11,351 nucleotides of DNA from an uncultured Alcanivoracaceae bacterium. GTDB taxonomy: Bacteria; Pseudomonadota; Gammaproteobacteria; Pseudomonadales; Alcanivoracaceae. This document shows, one piece after another, positions 1 to 9,700 of the stretch. A program made the position numbers and the translations under genes. The DNA is taken from contig CALEAR010000041.1 of assembly GCA_937943665.1 (NCBI GenBank), forward strand, positions 1 through 11,351, given 5' to 3'. The stretch's first letter is position 1, and every line of letters begins with the position of its first letter. Under the pieces are notes generated by a model, which worked only from the letters and a program-made list of their open reading frames with translations, was not told where the DNA came from and did not search any database.

Positions 1-305
1 TCAATGGTGGGGAAATCCTGATTCAGCATTTGCTCCCACTGCTCGCCCTGATTTTGTAGCGCATTAGCCGCCTGTCGTGCCTGCCAAGCTAAACCAAGGC
101 TGGTAACCATAAACACAACCGCGAAAAGTGCTGTGGCACGGCTGAGGAAGTTGGCGGAACCCGCTGCCCCAAACATGCTTTGCGAACCGGAAGCACCGCC
201 CCCAAAGGAAGCCCCTGCATCCGCCCCGCGGCCCTGCTGAATCATAATCAAACCAATGAGTGCTAGTGCAGAAAGTATGTGCACTACATGCAGTATAATA
301 TCCAT
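1..305 (-). CDS. secG: Protein translocase subunit SecG (C-terminus cut by window edge)
   Basis: SecG is the small accessory subunit of the SecYEG inner-membrane channel and assists SecA-driven export. The frame starts with ATG at 303-305 and stays open to base 1, giving 101 codons. The E. coli protein is about 110 residues, so only a short C-terminal tail is missing. Two hydrophobic segments are visible (about residues 4-22 and 56-74). They flank a Gly/Ser/Ala-rich cytoplasmic loop containing the typical ASFGGGASGSQSMFG and NFLSRATA signatures. The gene lies 11 bases after the tpiA stop, with only a weak GAG upstream, so translation is probably coupled to tpiA in the same transcript. In many gammaproteobacteria a leucine tRNA and the nusA-infB region follow secG, but that lies outside this window. 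Identification is from motif, topology and context. Confidence 0.93.
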   Translation of the reverse strand, partial: MDIILHVVHILSALALIGLIMIQQGRGADAGASFGGGASGSQSMFGAAGSANFLSRATALFAVVFMVTSLGLAWQARQAANALQNQGEQWEQMLNQDFPTI

Positions 306-316
306 AAACTCAACGC

Positions 317-1060
317 TTAGTGGCTACTTAAAGCCTTACAAATGGTGAAAAAGTGCTCTACATCCAGTGATGCACCACCGATGAGACCACCATCAATATC
401 CGCTTGTGAAAATAATGCAGCGGCATTATCCCTATTTACGCTCCCGCCGTAAAGGATAGAGATGCTTTGCGCCACTTCTAGGCTAATTTTTGCTAGGGAT
501 TCACGAATAAACTGATGCACGGCTTGTGCCTGCTCTGGAGTGGCGGTTAACCCTGTGCCAATGGCCCACACAGGCTCATAGGCAATAATGGGGCGCAAGC
601 CGCCTTTAATTAATTCCACTATGGGCGCTAGCTGCTCTGCCACTACCTGTTCAGTGATGCCTTGCTCACGCTCTGCTTGGGTTTCTCCCACACACACCAC
701 AGGCAATAACCCTTGCTCTTGCAAACGCAGGCACTTTTCCGCCACCTGTTCGTTGGTTTCACCATAAAGCGTGCGGCGCTCGGAATGCCCCACCAATACC
801 AAGGCAGCACCCACATCCTTCAACATAGTAGCCGCTACCTCACCGGTGAAGGCACCCTCTTCTGTGGCAGCCACATTTTGTGCACCCACTTCAATAGCGC
901 TACCGGCGAGTTGTTGTCTTGCCATCACTATGTATGGAAATGGCGGGCACACCGCCACAGAAACCGTTGGGTCTTGCGCTTGCGCCGCATGCGCCCAATC
1001 GTTCACAAAGGCGGCATTAGCGTTCATTTTCCAATTACCAATAACCCACTTTTTACGCAC
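317..1060 (-). CDS. tpiA: Triosephosphate isomerase
   Basis: This cytosolic enzyme interconverts dihydroxyacetone phosphate and glyceraldehyde 3-phosphate in glycolysis and gluconeogenesis. The 247-residue product has the full (beta/alpha)8 signature set: NWKMN with Lys11, GHSERR with electrophile His92, AYEPVWAIGTG with catalytic base Glu162 and the mobile loop, then the phosphate-binding YGGSV and GGLIGGASL turns. I chose the GTG at 1058-1060 because it yields the usual short N-terminus before the NWK motif and has AGAAGGG 8 bases upstream. An alternative ATG at 1091-1093 would add 11 residues absent from the family and overlap glmM by 20 bases. It follows glmM by 13 bases and precedes secG by 11. 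This glmM-tpiA-secG order is pseudomonad-like; E. coli keeps tpiA elsewhere. No active-site residue is missing. Confidence 0.96.
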   Translation of the reverse strand: MRKKWVIGNWKMNANAAFVNDWAHAAQAQDPTVSVAVCPPFPYIVMARQQLAGSAIEVGAQNVAATEEGAFTGEVAATMLKDVGAALVLVGHSERRTLYGETNEQVAEKCLRLQEQGLLPVVCVGETQAEREQGITEQVVAEQLAPIVELIKGGLRPIIAYEPVWAIGTGLTATPEQAQAVHQFIRESLAKISLEVAQSISILYGGSVNRDNAAALFSQADIDGGLIGGASLDVEHFFTICKALSSH

Positions 1061-1068
1061 AATGAATA

Positions 1069-1075
1069 CCCTTCT
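1069..1075 (-). promoter_or_regulatory. Ribosome binding site deciding the GTG start of tpiA
   Basis: On the minus strand AGAAGGG lies 8 bases before the GTG at 1058-1060 and overlaps the glmM stop codon (1074-1076). This supports the GTG start over the longer ATG start at 1093 and suggests translational coupling with glmM. Confidence 0.6.
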
Positions 1076-2405
1076 ACTGAATTTCTTCTTCAACCACGGC
1101 GGCCAGCTCGCGACATACTTTACTCACCTGCGCTTCGTCTTCCCCTTCCACCATCACTCGCACAAGGGGCTCGGTGCCAGAGGGGCGTAGCAAAACGCGG
1201 CCTTTATCCGCCAGTTCAGATTCAGCCTCTTTAATAGCGGCCTGCACCTTGGATGAATTAACGTTTTCGCGGTTATCGCCTTTCACGTTAATCATCACCT
1301 GTGGCAGCATTTCCATTTCTGCTAACGCCTCACGCAGCGTTTGGCCACGGTGCTGTAAGGCAGCCAGTACTTGTAGCGCCGAAACAATACCATCTCCTGT
1401 GGAGGCGCAATCGAGGCATAGTAGGTGTCCTGAGGATTCACCACCAATATTCCAGCCCTTTTGCTCTAACATCTCCACCACGTAGCGATCCCCCACTTTG
1501 GCACGCGCAAACTCAATGCCCTGGCGCTGTAGCGCTTGCTCTAAGCCTAAATTGCTCATCACGGTACCCACGGCGCCTTTTAAGCCCGCTCGTTGTTTAC
1601 GGTCCGTGGCGAGTAAGTAAAGCAGCTGATCGCCATCCACGAGGTTACCTTGGTCATCCACCATGATGAGACGATCTGCATCACCATCAAGGGCCACGCC
1701 TAGATCTGCTTTTTCAGCCAGCACACGCTGGCGTAATTGCTCTGGTTTGGTGCTGCCGCAATCCTCGTTAATGTTTAACCCGTTAGGGGACACTCCAATG
1801 GCCACTACCTCGGCACCAAGCTCATCGAACACATCTGGCGCAATGTGGTATGCAGCGCCGTTAGCGCAATCCACCACAATCTTCATGCCTTTTAAGTTCA
1901 AACGGCCAAGTACTGTGCTCTTACAAAACTCAATGTAGCGGCCCCGCGCATCCACAATGCGGCGTACTTTACCAAGTTCATGGGCGGCGGCCATGGGTAA
2001 ATCTTCATCGAGCTTTGCCTCAATGGCTAGCTCCACAGCATCGGGAAATTTACGCCCGTTATGGCTAAAAAACTTAATGCCATTATCGGTGAAGGGGTTG
2101 TGGGATGCAGAAATCACAATCCCTGCTTGCGCATTAAAGGTGTGGGTTAAATAGGCCACGCCTGGGGTAGGCATGGGGCCTAGTAGCAACACATCCACAC
2201 CAGCAGCTGAGATCCCCGCCTGCAGTGCGGATTCAAACATATAGCCGGAAATACGCGTATCTTTGCCAATTAAAATTTTACTGTGGCCCTTTGCCGCTAA
2301 CACGGCACCGGTGGCCCAACCAAGCCGCAAGACAAAATCCGGCGTAATGGGGTATTCACCCACGGTGCCACGAACACCATCTGTTCCAAAGTATTTGCGT
2401 GCCAT
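1074..2405 (-). CDS. glmM: Phosphoglucosamine mutase
   Basis: GlmM converts glucosamine 6-phosphate to glucosamine 1-phosphate, a committed step toward UDP-GlcNAc for peptidoglycan and lipopolysaccharide. The 443-residue product matches the family length. It shows the N-terminal FGTDGVRG signature (residues 6-13), the phosphoserine loop SASHNP with active-site Ser101, the metal loop DGDADR with Asp240/242/244, the sugar-binding GGESSGH loop near residue 325, and the C-terminal phosphate-binding loop [11 protein letters not shown]. Start ATG is at 2403-2405 with a strong TAAGGAGG ribosome site 5 bases upstream. It lies 37 bases downstream of the folP stop, and its own stop overlaps the tpiA ribosome site, so it is mid-operon. 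The folP-glmM pairing is conserved across gammaproteobacteria. Family members need phosphorylation of the active serine; nothing here suggests loss of activity. Confidence 0.97.
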   Translation of the reverse strand: MARKYFGTDGVRGTVGEYPITPDFVLRLGWATGAVLAAKGHSKILIGKDTRISGYMFESALQAGISAAGVDVLLLGPMPTPGVAYLTHTFNAQAGIVISASHNPFTDNGIKFFSHNGRKFPDAVELAIEAKLDEDLPMAAAHELGKVRRIVDARGRYIEFCKSTVLGRLNLKGMKIVVDCANGAAYHIAPDVFDELGAEVVAIGVSPNGLNINEDCGSTKPEQLRQRVLAEKADLGVALDGDADRLIMVDDQGNLVDGDQLLYLLATDRKQRAGLKGAVGTVMSNLGLEQALQRQGIEFARAKVGDRYVVEMLEQKGWNIGGESSGHLLCLDCASTGDGIVSALQVLAALQHRGQTLREALAEMEMLPQVMINVKGDNRENVNSSKVQAAIKEAESELADKGRVLLRPSGTEPLVRVMVEGEDEAQVSKVCRELAAVVEEEIQ

Positions 2406-2410
2406 ACACG

Positions 2411-2418
2411 CCTCCTTA
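2411..2418 (-). promoter_or_regulatory. Strong ribosome binding site of glmM
   Basis: Minus-strand TAAGGAGG sits 5 bases before the glmM ATG and is a near-perfect match to the 16S anti-Shine-Dalgarno sequence. It is clearly stronger than the sites of neighbouring folP and tpiA, suggesting that glmM is translated efficiently whatever happens in the upstream folP cistron. Confidence 0.7.
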
Positions 2419-2442
2419 CTTAACAGGCCCCTTAGGCATCTG

Positions 2443-3281
2443 CTACTTCTGTTCTAACACAGCGTGGGCCATGCGCAGGGCATCCACTGTGGGGCCCACA
2501 TCGTGCACGCGTAAAATTCGCGCCCCCGCTACCACTGAAAGCACAGCCAATGCTAGCCCCCGTATAATCGATCTTCCACGGGTTTGTTCAAGGTTAGCCC
2601 TATCATACTCTTGCGCGATACACCCACTAACACGGGCAAACCCTCGCACAGGGTGGCCAGATGCGCCATTAGGGTTAAATTATGCTGCAGGGTTTTACCA
2701 AAGCCAAAGCCTGGGTCCAACACCAAGCGCTCACGCTGAATGCCTGCCGCCACACAGGCTTCCACCTTTTGAGCCAAGTATTCAGCCACTTCCGCCACCA
2801 CATCATCGTAGTGCGGTGCTTGCTGCATGGTTTGGGGCTCGCCCTGCCGATGCATAAGGCACACTGCCAACCCTGTATCGGCAGCGGCTTCTAGGGCGCC
2901 TGGGCGATCCAATGCACGTACATCATTAATTAACCCAGCCCCTAAGGCTGCGCCCTCACGCATCACTTCTGGGTTGCTGGTATCTAGGGAAATCACCACA
3001 TCCAAATTACGGTGAATTTTCTCCACCACCGGCATCACCCTATCTAATTCTTCCTGGGTGCTCACCGGCTGGGCGCCAGGGCGTGTGGATTCACCGCCAA
3101 TATCGATGAAATCCGCCCCTTCCTCCACCATTTGGCACGCTCTTTGGTAAGCGTTATCCAATGAATTGAAACGTCCGCCATCGGAAAAGGAATCCGGCGT
3201 AACGTTGAGAATACCCATAACACGAGGCGCGGACAGATCCACTGTCCGCGCCCCACACTGTAGTTGATGTTGTTCGCTCAT
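2443..3281 (-). CDS. folP: Dihydropteroate synthase with an apparent -1 frameshift near the 3' end
   Basis: FolP condenses dihydropterin pyrophosphate with p-aminobenzoate in folate synthesis and is the sulfonamide target. The first frame, 3281 down to a TAG at 2553-2555, gives 242 residues. It contains [15 protein letters not shown] (residues 22-36, Asn26), the GGESTRPGA loop (62-70), DPGFGFGKT near 190 and the SRKSMIG loop with the pterin-site lysine. It ends abruptly after RLYGG. The missing C-terminus continues in the next frame (LALAVLS...ILRVHDV...VLEQK) to a TAG at 2443-2445. One extra G in the run of five G (plus-strand C run 2557-2561) restores a 279-residue protein, close to the 282 of E. 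coli. RVHDV carries Arg and His that bind the pterin pyrophosphate, so the truncated form should be inactive. The gene follows ftsH by 11 bases. It is either a homopolymer sequencing error, a genuine mutation or recoding; the sequence cannot decide. Confidence 0.9.
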
Positions 3282-3292
3282 GCGTCTCTTAA

Positions 3293-5227
3293 CTATGAAT
3301 TAGCTGGCCCTGCGATGGCATCATCGCCGGTGGAATCCTTATCGTCTTCCTTGGTGCTAACTTCCTCAGAGGTGGCACCCCCTGCACCGGGCTCATCCCA
3401 ATCCTTAGGAGGACGTGGCGTACGGCCATTCATAATGTCATCGATTTGGTCAGCATCAATGGTTTCGTATTTCATTAACGCTTGTGCCATGGCCTCAAGC
3501 TTATCGCGGTTATCATGCAAGATTTTCTTCGCTTTTTCATAACTTGCATCAATAATTGCACGCACCTCGCGATCAATTTCCTCAGCGGTACGCTGAGAAA
3601 TATGGCTGCTTTGGGTCATGGTTTTACCTAGGAACACTTCGCCCTCTTCCTCTTCATAGGCGAGAGGGCCCATTTTCTCTGAAAGGCCCCACTTAGTTAC
3701 CATGTTGCGAGCAATTTTAGTGGCGCGCTCGATATCATTAGAAGCGCCTGTGGTCACCCCATCAAACCCATTGATCATTTCTTCTGCAATACGGCCACCA
3801 AACAAGGAGCAAATCATGCTTTCTAAGGCACGTTTAGATTGGCTGTATTTATCTTCCTCAGGCAAGTACATGGTAACCCCAAGGGCTCGACCACGAGGAA
3901 TAATCGATACCTTGTACACAGGGTCATGCTCTGGCACCAAGCGCCCCACAATGGCGTGGCCTGCTTCGTGATACGCCGTGTTGAGCTTTTCTTCCTCGGA
4001 CATCACCATAGATCGGCGCTCAGCACCCATTAAGATTTTATCTTTGGCGAGCTCAAATTCCTTCATGCTCACTAAACGCTTATCGCCGCGAGCGGCAAAT
4101 AACGCAGCTTCGTTAACCAAGTTCGCTAAATCCGCACCCGAGAAGCCAGGGGTACCACGCGCTAACAAAGAGGGCTGAACATCATCCGCTACTGGCACTT
4201 CTTTCATATGCACTTTAAGAATTTGCTCACGGCCACGCACATCGGGTAACGGCACCACCACTTGGCGGTCGAAACGACCAGGGCGCAGCAAAGCGGCATC
4301 TAATACATCTGGGCGGTTAGTGGCCGCAATCACGATAACACCATCGTTAACGCCAAAACCGTCCATTTCTACCAATAGCTGGTTAAGGGTTTGCTCACGC
4401 TCATCATGACCGCCTCCAAGGCCTGCACCACGGCTACGACCCACGGCATCAATTTCATCAATAAAGATGATGCACGGAGCGTGTTTTTTCGCCTGCTCGA
4501 ACATATCGCGCACTCGAGAGGCACCCACACCCACAAACATTTCCACAAAATCCGAACCACTAATGGAAAAGAAAGGCACGCGCGCCTCACCGGCAATGGC
4601 TTTGGCCAATAAGGTTTTACCCGTACCGGGGGAGCCCACCATTAACACACCACGGGGGATCTTCCCGCCTAAGCGTTGGAATTTGCTTGGATCCCGCAGG
4701 AATTCCACCAGCTCTGCCACTTCTTCTTTGGCTTCATCCACACCGGCCACATCGGCAAAGGTGGTGTTGATTTGATCTTCAGAAAGCAATTTGGCCTTAC
4801 TCTTACCGAAGGTCATAGGCCCACCGCCGCCACGGCCTCCACCCTGCATTTGGCGCATGAAGAACATGAAAATGGCCACAATTAAGAGGATCGGCAAAAT
4901 AGAAAGCAACAGCTGAGAAAGGAAGCTCTGACGCTCCGGCGCTTTACCTTCCACGCGCACATTGTTTTGGATGAGCGTGGGCATGAGATCCAGATCCGCC
5001 ACGGGTGGTTTGATGGTTTCAAAGTTTTGTCCATCTCGGCCTTCACCACGAATGCGGTAATCCTGAATTTCCACACGGGCCACATCGCCACTTTCCACAC
5101 GCTCAATAAAATCTGAATAATCAATGGTGCGCGGCGCAGCCTGATGCCCAAGACCTTGGGCCACCATATAAAGGACTCCAGCTACAATGATCCAGAGTAC
5201 TATGTTTTTCATCATATCGTTGTTCAA
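3293..5227 (-). CDS. ftsH: ATP-dependent zinc metalloprotease FtsH
   Basis: FtsH is a hexameric inner-membrane AAA+ protease. In E. coli it degrades LpxC, sigma-32 and unassembled membrane proteins. The 644-residue product has an N-terminal membrane segment (about 9-25), a periplasmic domain, and a second membrane segment (about 106-124). Then come Walker A GSPGTGKT (198-205), pore motif FVG (231-233), Walker B IIFIDE (253-258), the second region of homology with TNRPDVLD and RPGRFDR (about 299-321), the zinc motif HEAGH (420-424), and a TGASND segment near 500 supplying the third zinc ligand. The hydrophilic tail is Asp/Glu/Ser-rich. The start is TTG at 5225-5227: GAGGT lies 7 bases upstream, whereas the nearest ATG codons (MM, residues 5-6) are too far from it. 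Walker A has Ser where E. coli has Pro (GPPGTGKT), a tolerated position. It lies 87 bases after rlmE and 11 before folP. Confidence 0.97.
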   Translation of the reverse strand: MNNDMMKNIVLWIIVAGVLYMVAQGLGHQAAPRTIDYSDFIERVESGDVARVEIQDYRIRGEGRDGQNFETIKPPVADLDLMPTLIQNNVRVEGKAPERQSFLSQLLLSILPILLIVAIFMFFMRQMQGGGRGGGGPMTFGKSKAKLLSEDQINTTFADVAGVDEAKEEVAELVEFLRDPSKFQRLGGKIPRGVLMVGSPGTGKTLLAKAIAGEARVPFFSISGSDFVEMFVGVGASRVRDMFEQAKKHAPCIIFIDEIDAVGRSRGAGLGGGHDEREQTLNQLLVEMDGFGVNDGVIVIAATNRPDVLDAALLRPGRFDRQVVVPLPDVRGREQILKVHMKEVPVADDVQPSLLARGTPGFSGADLANLVNEAALFAARGDKRLVSMKEFELAKDKILMGAERRSMVMSEEEKLNTAYHEAGHAIVGRLVPEHDPVYKVSIIPRGRALGVTMYLPEEDKYSQSKRALESMICSLFGGRIAEEMINGFDGVTTGASNDIERATKIARNMVTKWGLSEKMGPLAYEEEEGEVFLGKTMTQSSHISQRTAEEIDREVRAIIDASYEKAKKILHDNRDKLEAMAQALMKYETIDADQIDDIMNGRTPRPPKDWDEPGAGGATSEEVSTKEDDKDSTGDDAIAGPANS

Positions 5228-5232
5228 AGGGG

Positions 5233-5240
5233 CACCTCAT
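5233..5240 (-). promoter_or_regulatory. Ribosome binding site deciding the TTG start of ftsH
   Basis: Minus-strand ATGAGGTG contains GAGGT; from GAGG there are 7 bases to the TTG at 5225-5227 and about 19 to the first in-frame ATG. The spacing favours TTG initiation. A TTG start normally lowers initiation efficiency, which would fit a protease kept at low level (inference). Confidence 0.55.
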
Positions 5241-5300
5241 CCATTACCGAGTGGCTGATAAACACCGCTGGCAATGCAGCAAAAATGTAAAAGTGAATTC

Positions 5301-5306
5301 ATTATA
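5301..5306 (-). promoter_or_regulatory. Possible -10 element upstream of ftsH
   Basis: The minus strand carries a perfect TATAAT in the 87-base rlmE-ftsH gap, about 75 bases before the ftsH start. I could not find a convincing TTGACA-like -35 at 16-19 bases spacing, and there is no TGn extension, so this is only a candidate internal promoter. Read-through from rlmE is the default expectation. Confidence 0.3.
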
Positions 5307-5314
5307 CCTGAATA

Positions 5315-5932
5315 CTACTTCAAGCCCGAGCCTAATAAGTATACTTCTGCAGAGCGCGCTCGGCTCGCCGCGGGCTTGCGCGTTACAAAACGCTTAAAGG
5401 TATCACGCATAGCCGCGCGATACTCTTCAATTCCTTCCCCATGGAACACCTTCACCAAAAAGTGACCATTAGGAGCTAATACCTGTTGAGCCATATCCAG
5501 CGCCAACTCAGCCAAATACATGGCGCGCGGAATATCCACGGCGCGATTACCGCTCATGTTGGGTGCCATATCAGACATCACCACATCCACGGGTTCATTA
5601 CCCAAGGCTTCTAGAATAGCATCAAACACCTCTTGCTCGCGGAAATCCCCTTGCACAAAGGTCACATCAGCGATGGCATCCATGGGTAAGATATCGCTCG
5701 CTACAATACGGCCCGTGCCTTGTAAATACTTCGCCGCCACCTGAGACCACCCCCCAGGGGCTGCGCCTAAATCAAGCACGCGCATATGCTTCTTAAAGAT
5801 GCGGTCTTTTTCTTGGATTTCAATAAGCTTATAACTCGCGCGAGAGCGGTACCCCTCGGCTTGCGCTTTTGCCACCCAAACATCTGAAAAATGTTCTTTC
5901 AGCCATCTTTGGCTGCTTTTCGAGCGTGCCAT
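5315..5932 (-). CDS. rlmE: 23S rRNA (uridine-2'-O)-methyltransferase RlmE (RrmJ/FtsJ)
   Basis: RlmE 2'-O-methylates U2552 in the A-loop of 23S rRNA and helps late 50S assembly; in E. coli it is a heat-shock gene. The 205-residue product aligns along its length with the E. coli protein at a constant offset of three. Its SAM-binding motif [13 protein letters not shown] lies at about 52-64, and the catalytic tetrad is Lys35, Asp121 (in [10 protein letters not shown]), Lys161 (in LVKVF) and Glu196 (in SAEVYLL). Start ATG is at 5930-5932, preceded by AAAGGAG about 13 bases upstream, a slightly long spacing. It heads the minus-strand run leading into ftsH, an association conserved in gammaproteobacteria, and is divergent from yhbY. 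Only 35-38 bases separate the two starts, so its promoter must overlap yhbY coding sequence. I did not find a clear sigma-32 promoter. Confidence 0.96.
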   Translation of the reverse strand: MARSKSSQRWLKEHFSDVWVAKAQAEGYRSRASYKLIEIQEKDRIFKKHMRVLDLGAAPGGWSQVAAKYLQGTGRIVASDILPMDAIADVTFVQGDFREQEVFDAILEALGNEPVDVVMSDMAPNMSGNRAVDIPRAMYLAELALDMAQQVLAPNGHFLVKVFHGEGIEEYRAAMRDTFKRFVTRKPAASRARSAEVYLLGSGLK

Positions 5933-5970
5933 GCTGTAGAATGCACTCCTTTGATTAAGGGAGACCTATG

Positions 5971-6297
5971 ATGGCCAATAATATTCCATTGAGCAAACAG
6001 GATATACGCCACTTTCGCGCCATTGGGCACCATTTAAAGCCCGTATTAATTCTTGGTGATGCTGGCCTAAGCGATGCTTTCATCGACGAACTAGAAAAGC
6101 GCCTGCAGGATCATGAATTGATTAAAATAAGCTTGAATGTGGCGGATCGTGGTGATCGAGAAATTCTAGGCACTGCCATGGCGGAAGCCGTCAATGCTTA
6201 TGTTGTGCAGCGCCTAGGTAAAACACTGTTGCTATACCGCCCCGCAGAACGCCCAAACCCAAAGTTATCGAACGTTCTGCGACACCAACGCGGCTAA
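5971..6297 (+). CDS. yhbY: CRM-domain ribosome assembly RNA-binding protein YhbY
   Basis: YhbY is a small single-domain CRM (KH-like) RNA-binding protein associated with pre-50S particles in E. coli. The 108-residue product shows the family core: LSKQDIRHFRAIGHHLKPVLILG, the GxxG loop as GDAG (residues 29-32), then HELIKISL and the conserved C-terminal GKTLLLYRP. It is the only plus-strand gene in the window. Two adjacent ATG codons occur at 5968 and 5971; AAGGGAG at 5957-5963 gives a better 7-base spacing to the second, so I place the start at 5971. A weak -10-like TAGAAT at 5937-5942 could serve as its promoter, but no matching -35 was seen. It is divergent from rlmE and convergent with greA, the same arrangement as in E. 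coli. Confidence 0.93.
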   Translation: MANNIPLSKQDIRHFRAIGHHLKPVLILGDAGLSDAFIDELEKRLQDHELIKISLNVADRGDREILGTAMAEAVNAYVVQRLGKTLLLYRPAERPNPKLSNVLRHQRG

Positions 6298-6300
6298 AAC

Positions 6301-6777
6301 TTATAAGTGTTCCACTTTATCGATTTCATACTCCACAACACCTCCGGGGGTGGTGATTTGCACCACATCCCCCTCGGTTTTGCCCACTAAACCGCGGGCA
6401 ATGGGTGATGTTACGGAGATTTTACCGGCCTTAATGTCGGCTTCGTCCTCGCCAACAATTTTGTACACGCGCTCTTCATCGGTTTCCACGTTAATGATGG
6501 TCACCGTGGTACCAAAGATCACCTTGCCCGTGTTCGGCATGGATTTCACATCAATAATCTGTGCCGCAGACAACTTACCTTCAATCTCGCTAATACGCCC
6601 TTCGCAAAAGCTTTGTTCCTCGCGAGCGGCGTGATACTCAGCGTTTTCTTTTAAATCACCGTGTTCACGTGCTGAGGCAATGGCCTGCACAATACGTGGG
6701 CGCTCCACTGTTTTTAAGCGCTGCAACTCCGCACGCAATGCTTCAGCACCTTCCACTGTCATTGGTACTCTTTGCAT
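6301..6777 (-). CDS. greA: Transcription elongation factor GreA
   Basis: GreA binds the RNA polymerase secondary channel and stimulates cleavage of the 3' end of backtracked transcripts. The product is 158 residues, the same length as E. coli GreA, and aligns without gaps. The N-terminal coiled-coil (about 1-75) carries the tip motif [15 protein letters not shown] with catalytic Asp41 and Glu44. The C-terminal FKBP-like domain includes VGEDEAD and [10 protein letters not shown]. Start ATG is at 6775-6777 with GGAGGAG 8 bases upstream. It lies 22 bases after the carB stop, so it is very probably the third gene of a carA-carB-greA transcript, as in pseudomonads. Its stop codon is 3 bases from that of convergent yhbY, leaving no room for a terminator between them. 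Confidence 0.97.
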   Translation of the reverse strand: MQRVPMTVEGAEALRAELQRLKTVERPRIVQAIASAREHGDLKENAEYHAAREEQSFCEGRISEIEGKLSAAQIIDVKSMPNTGKVIFGTTVTIINVETDEERVYKIVGEDEADIKAGKISVTSPIARGLVGKTEGDVVQITTPGGVVEYEIDKVEHL

Positions 6778-6785
6778 CTATTCAA

Positions 6786-6792
6786 CTCCTCC
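6786..6792 (-). promoter_or_regulatory. Ribosome binding site of greA
   Basis: Minus-strand GGAGGAG lies 8 bases before the greA ATG, entirely within the 22-base carB-greA gap. Together with the lack of any hairpin in the gap it supports co-transcription of greA with carB. Confidence 0.65.
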
Positions 6793-6799
6793 GTGGTAA

Positions 6800-9700
6800 T
6801 TATTGCGTTAATAATTCATGGACTTCTTGCAAGCTGCGCACTGTGGTTTGATCGCCAATTTTTAATGCCTCGCAAGTGGCCAACGCCGCTGCAATGGTGG
6901 TGTTGTAATACACTTTCGCCTGCAAAGCAGATCGACGAATGGTGAAGGAATCGCGCACCGCTTGCTTACCTTCCGTGGTATTCACAATCATATCCACTTC
7001 ACCATTTTTAATTTTATCCACAATGTGTGGGCGCCCCTCAAGCACTTTATTCACGCGTGTTACGGGCACGCCTGCTGCATCAAGGGCTTTAGCGGTACCG
7101 CTAGTGGCAATCAGGGTAAAGCCGAGATCCACCAGCTTTTGCCCCACTTCCACCGCGGTGGGTTTATCCGCATCGCGCACAGAAATAAACACGGTGCCGC
7201 CTCTTTCAGGGAACCGCTCACCAGCGCCAAGAGCAGCTTTGCTAAAGGCTTCTGCGAAACTTTCACCCACGCCCATAACTTCACCGGTGGATTTCATCTC
7301 AGGACCGAGGATGGGATCCACATTCGAGAACTTGGCGAAGGGGAACACGGCTTCCTTCACGTTAAAATGCTTGGGCACAATTTCCTTGGTGAAGCCCTGC
7401 TCTTTCAGGCTCACACCGGCCATCACGCGGGCAGCAATTTTCGCTAAAGAATGGCCAATGCACTTAGAAATATAAGGCACAGTACGGGAGGCTCTCGGGT
7501 TCACCTCTAGCACGTACACATCATCGCCCTTCACGGCGAACTGCACGTTCATTAACCCCACCACACCAAGCTCTAACGCCATGGCACGGGTTTGCTCACG
7601 CATCACATCTAAGGCATCGCCCTGTAACGAGTAAGGTGGTAAAGAGCAGGCAGAATCACCGGAGTGCACGCCCGCCTGTTCAATGTGCTCCATAATGCCG
7701 CCAATCACCACATCGGTGCCATCACAAATGGCATCCACATCGATCTCAATGGCATCATCAAGGAAGCGGTCCAACAACACAGGGGATTCATTAGAAACCG
7801 ACACCGCATTTTGCATGTAGCTGCGCAGTTCATCTTCGTTGAACACAATTTCCATGGCACGGCCACCCAACACATAGGAAGGACGCACCACCAAGGGGTA
7901 ACCAATTTCTGCCGCAAGGCGCACACCCTCTTCGGTGCTACGTGCAGTGCGGTTAGGCGGCTGTTTTAAGCCAAGCTTGTTCACCATTTGCTGGAAACGC
8001 TCACGGTCTTCCGCTTCATCAATAGCATCGGGGTTTGTACCAATAATGGGCACACCCGCTGCTTGCAACGCTTGCGCAAGCTTTAAAGGAGTTTGGCCAC
8101 CGTACTGCACAATCACGCCCTCGGGCTTTTCCTTTTCCCCCACTTCAAGCACATCTTCTAGCGTCACCGGCTCAAAGTAGAGGCGATCAGACACATCATA
8201 ATCGGTGGAAACGGTTTCAGGGTTACAGTTGACCATGATGGTTTCATAACCATCTTCACGCATGGCAAGCACTGCATGCACACAGCAGTAATCAAACTCA
8301 ATACCTTGGCCAATACGGTTGGGACCACCGCCAAGCACCATGATTTTACGCTTATCCGTTGGCTCTGCCTCGCACTCACCATCATAGGTGGAGTACATAT
8401 AAGCCACAGGGCTCTCAAAGGTACCTGCGCAAGTATCCACGTGTTTGTACACGGGACGCACACCTAGTTCGTAACGCTTCTCGCGCACCGCCGATTCCTG
8501 CACACCTAGCAACTGCGCTAGGCGCACATCAGAGAAACCCTTACGCTTTAAGTTATATAGGGTCTCTTTATCTAAGGCGGTGAAACCTGCCTGCGCCACG
8601 CGCTCTTCTTCGCGCACAATATCTTCAATTTGTACCAGGTACCAAGGATCAATCTTGGTAAGAGCGTGCAGCTCTTCCACTGTCATACCCGCACGGAAGC
8701 CATCCGCAAGCACCCATAAACGCTCGGGCTTGGGAGCTGCCAAGGCCTCGGTTACCTGCTGGCGCAAATCCCCTTCGGCGGGGTCAAACTCAGGCTCAAA
8801 TCCATATTTATCAATTTCCAAGGCACGCATGGCCTTTTGCAAGGATTCTTGGAAGTTGCGGCCGGCGGCCATCACTTCACCCACGGCCTTCATCTGCGTG
8901 GTGAGGGTGGGGTCCGCTGCGGGGAACTTTTCAAAGTTAAAGCGGGGGATCTTGGTAATAACGTAATCAATGGCGGCCTCAAAAGCTGCAGGGAACTGGC
9001 CACCCACCACATGATTGGGGATTTCATCTAAGGTGTAACCCACCGCCAACTTGGCAGAAACATACGCAATGGGGAAGCCGGTGGCTTTAGACGCTAACGC
9101 CGAGGAGCGGGACACACGGGGGTTCATCTCGATGACCACGAGGCGGCCGGTTTCAGGGCACTGACCAAACTGTACGTTGGCGCCGCTCGCCTCCACACCA
9201 ATTTCACGCAAAATGGCGAAGGAGGCATCGCGCATGATTTGGTATTCTTTATCGGTGATGGTTTGCGCCGGTGCCACGGTAATGGAATCCCCAGTGTGCA
9301 CACCCATGGGGTCTAAGTTTTCAATGCAGCACACAATAATGCAGTTATCGTTTTTATCGCGCACCACTTCCATTTCGTACTCTTTCCACCCGAGGAGGGA
9401 TTCATCAATCAACAACTCCTTGGTGGGGGAAAGATCCAAACCGCGCTCACAAATTTCCTTAAACTCTTCACGGTTATACGCAATACCACCGCCTGAACCA
9501 CCTAAGGTAAAGCTTGGGCGAATAATGGCGGGAAAACCGATTTCCTCAAGCACTTCATAGGCTTCTTCCATGCTGTGGGCAATGGCAGAACGTGGGCAAG
9601 ATAAACCAATATCCTTCATGGCTTTATCAAAGCGGCTACGGTCTTCCGCTTTATCAATGGCATCCGCGTTGGCACCGAGCATTTCCACATTGTATTTTTC

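Noticed and set aside
1061..1093. Longer tpiA N-terminus from an ATG at 1093
   Set aside because: It would add 11 basic residues not found in the family, overlap glmM, and lacks as good a ribosome site as the GTG at 1060.
713..1234. Plus-strand open frames opposite tpiA and glmM
   Set aside because: Shadow frames of strongly supported minus-strand genes, with no recognisable protein and no ribosome site.
2443..2649. 68-residue minus-strand frame as a separate small gene
   Set aside because: Its second half is the missing C-terminus of dihydropteroate synthase and the overlap with folP is explained by one lost base; it is part of folP.
5900..5920. CAGCCA/TGGCTG hairpin followed by CTTTT on the plus strand, terminator-like before yhbY
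   Set aside because: It lies inside conserved rlmE coding sequence (residues around 5-11), has a short 6-bp stem and weak T run, and probably arises by chance.
6939..7475. Long plus-strand frames opposite carB
   Set aside because: Antisense shadows of a conserved coding region; low-complexity Ser/Thr/Pro composition and no family resemblance.
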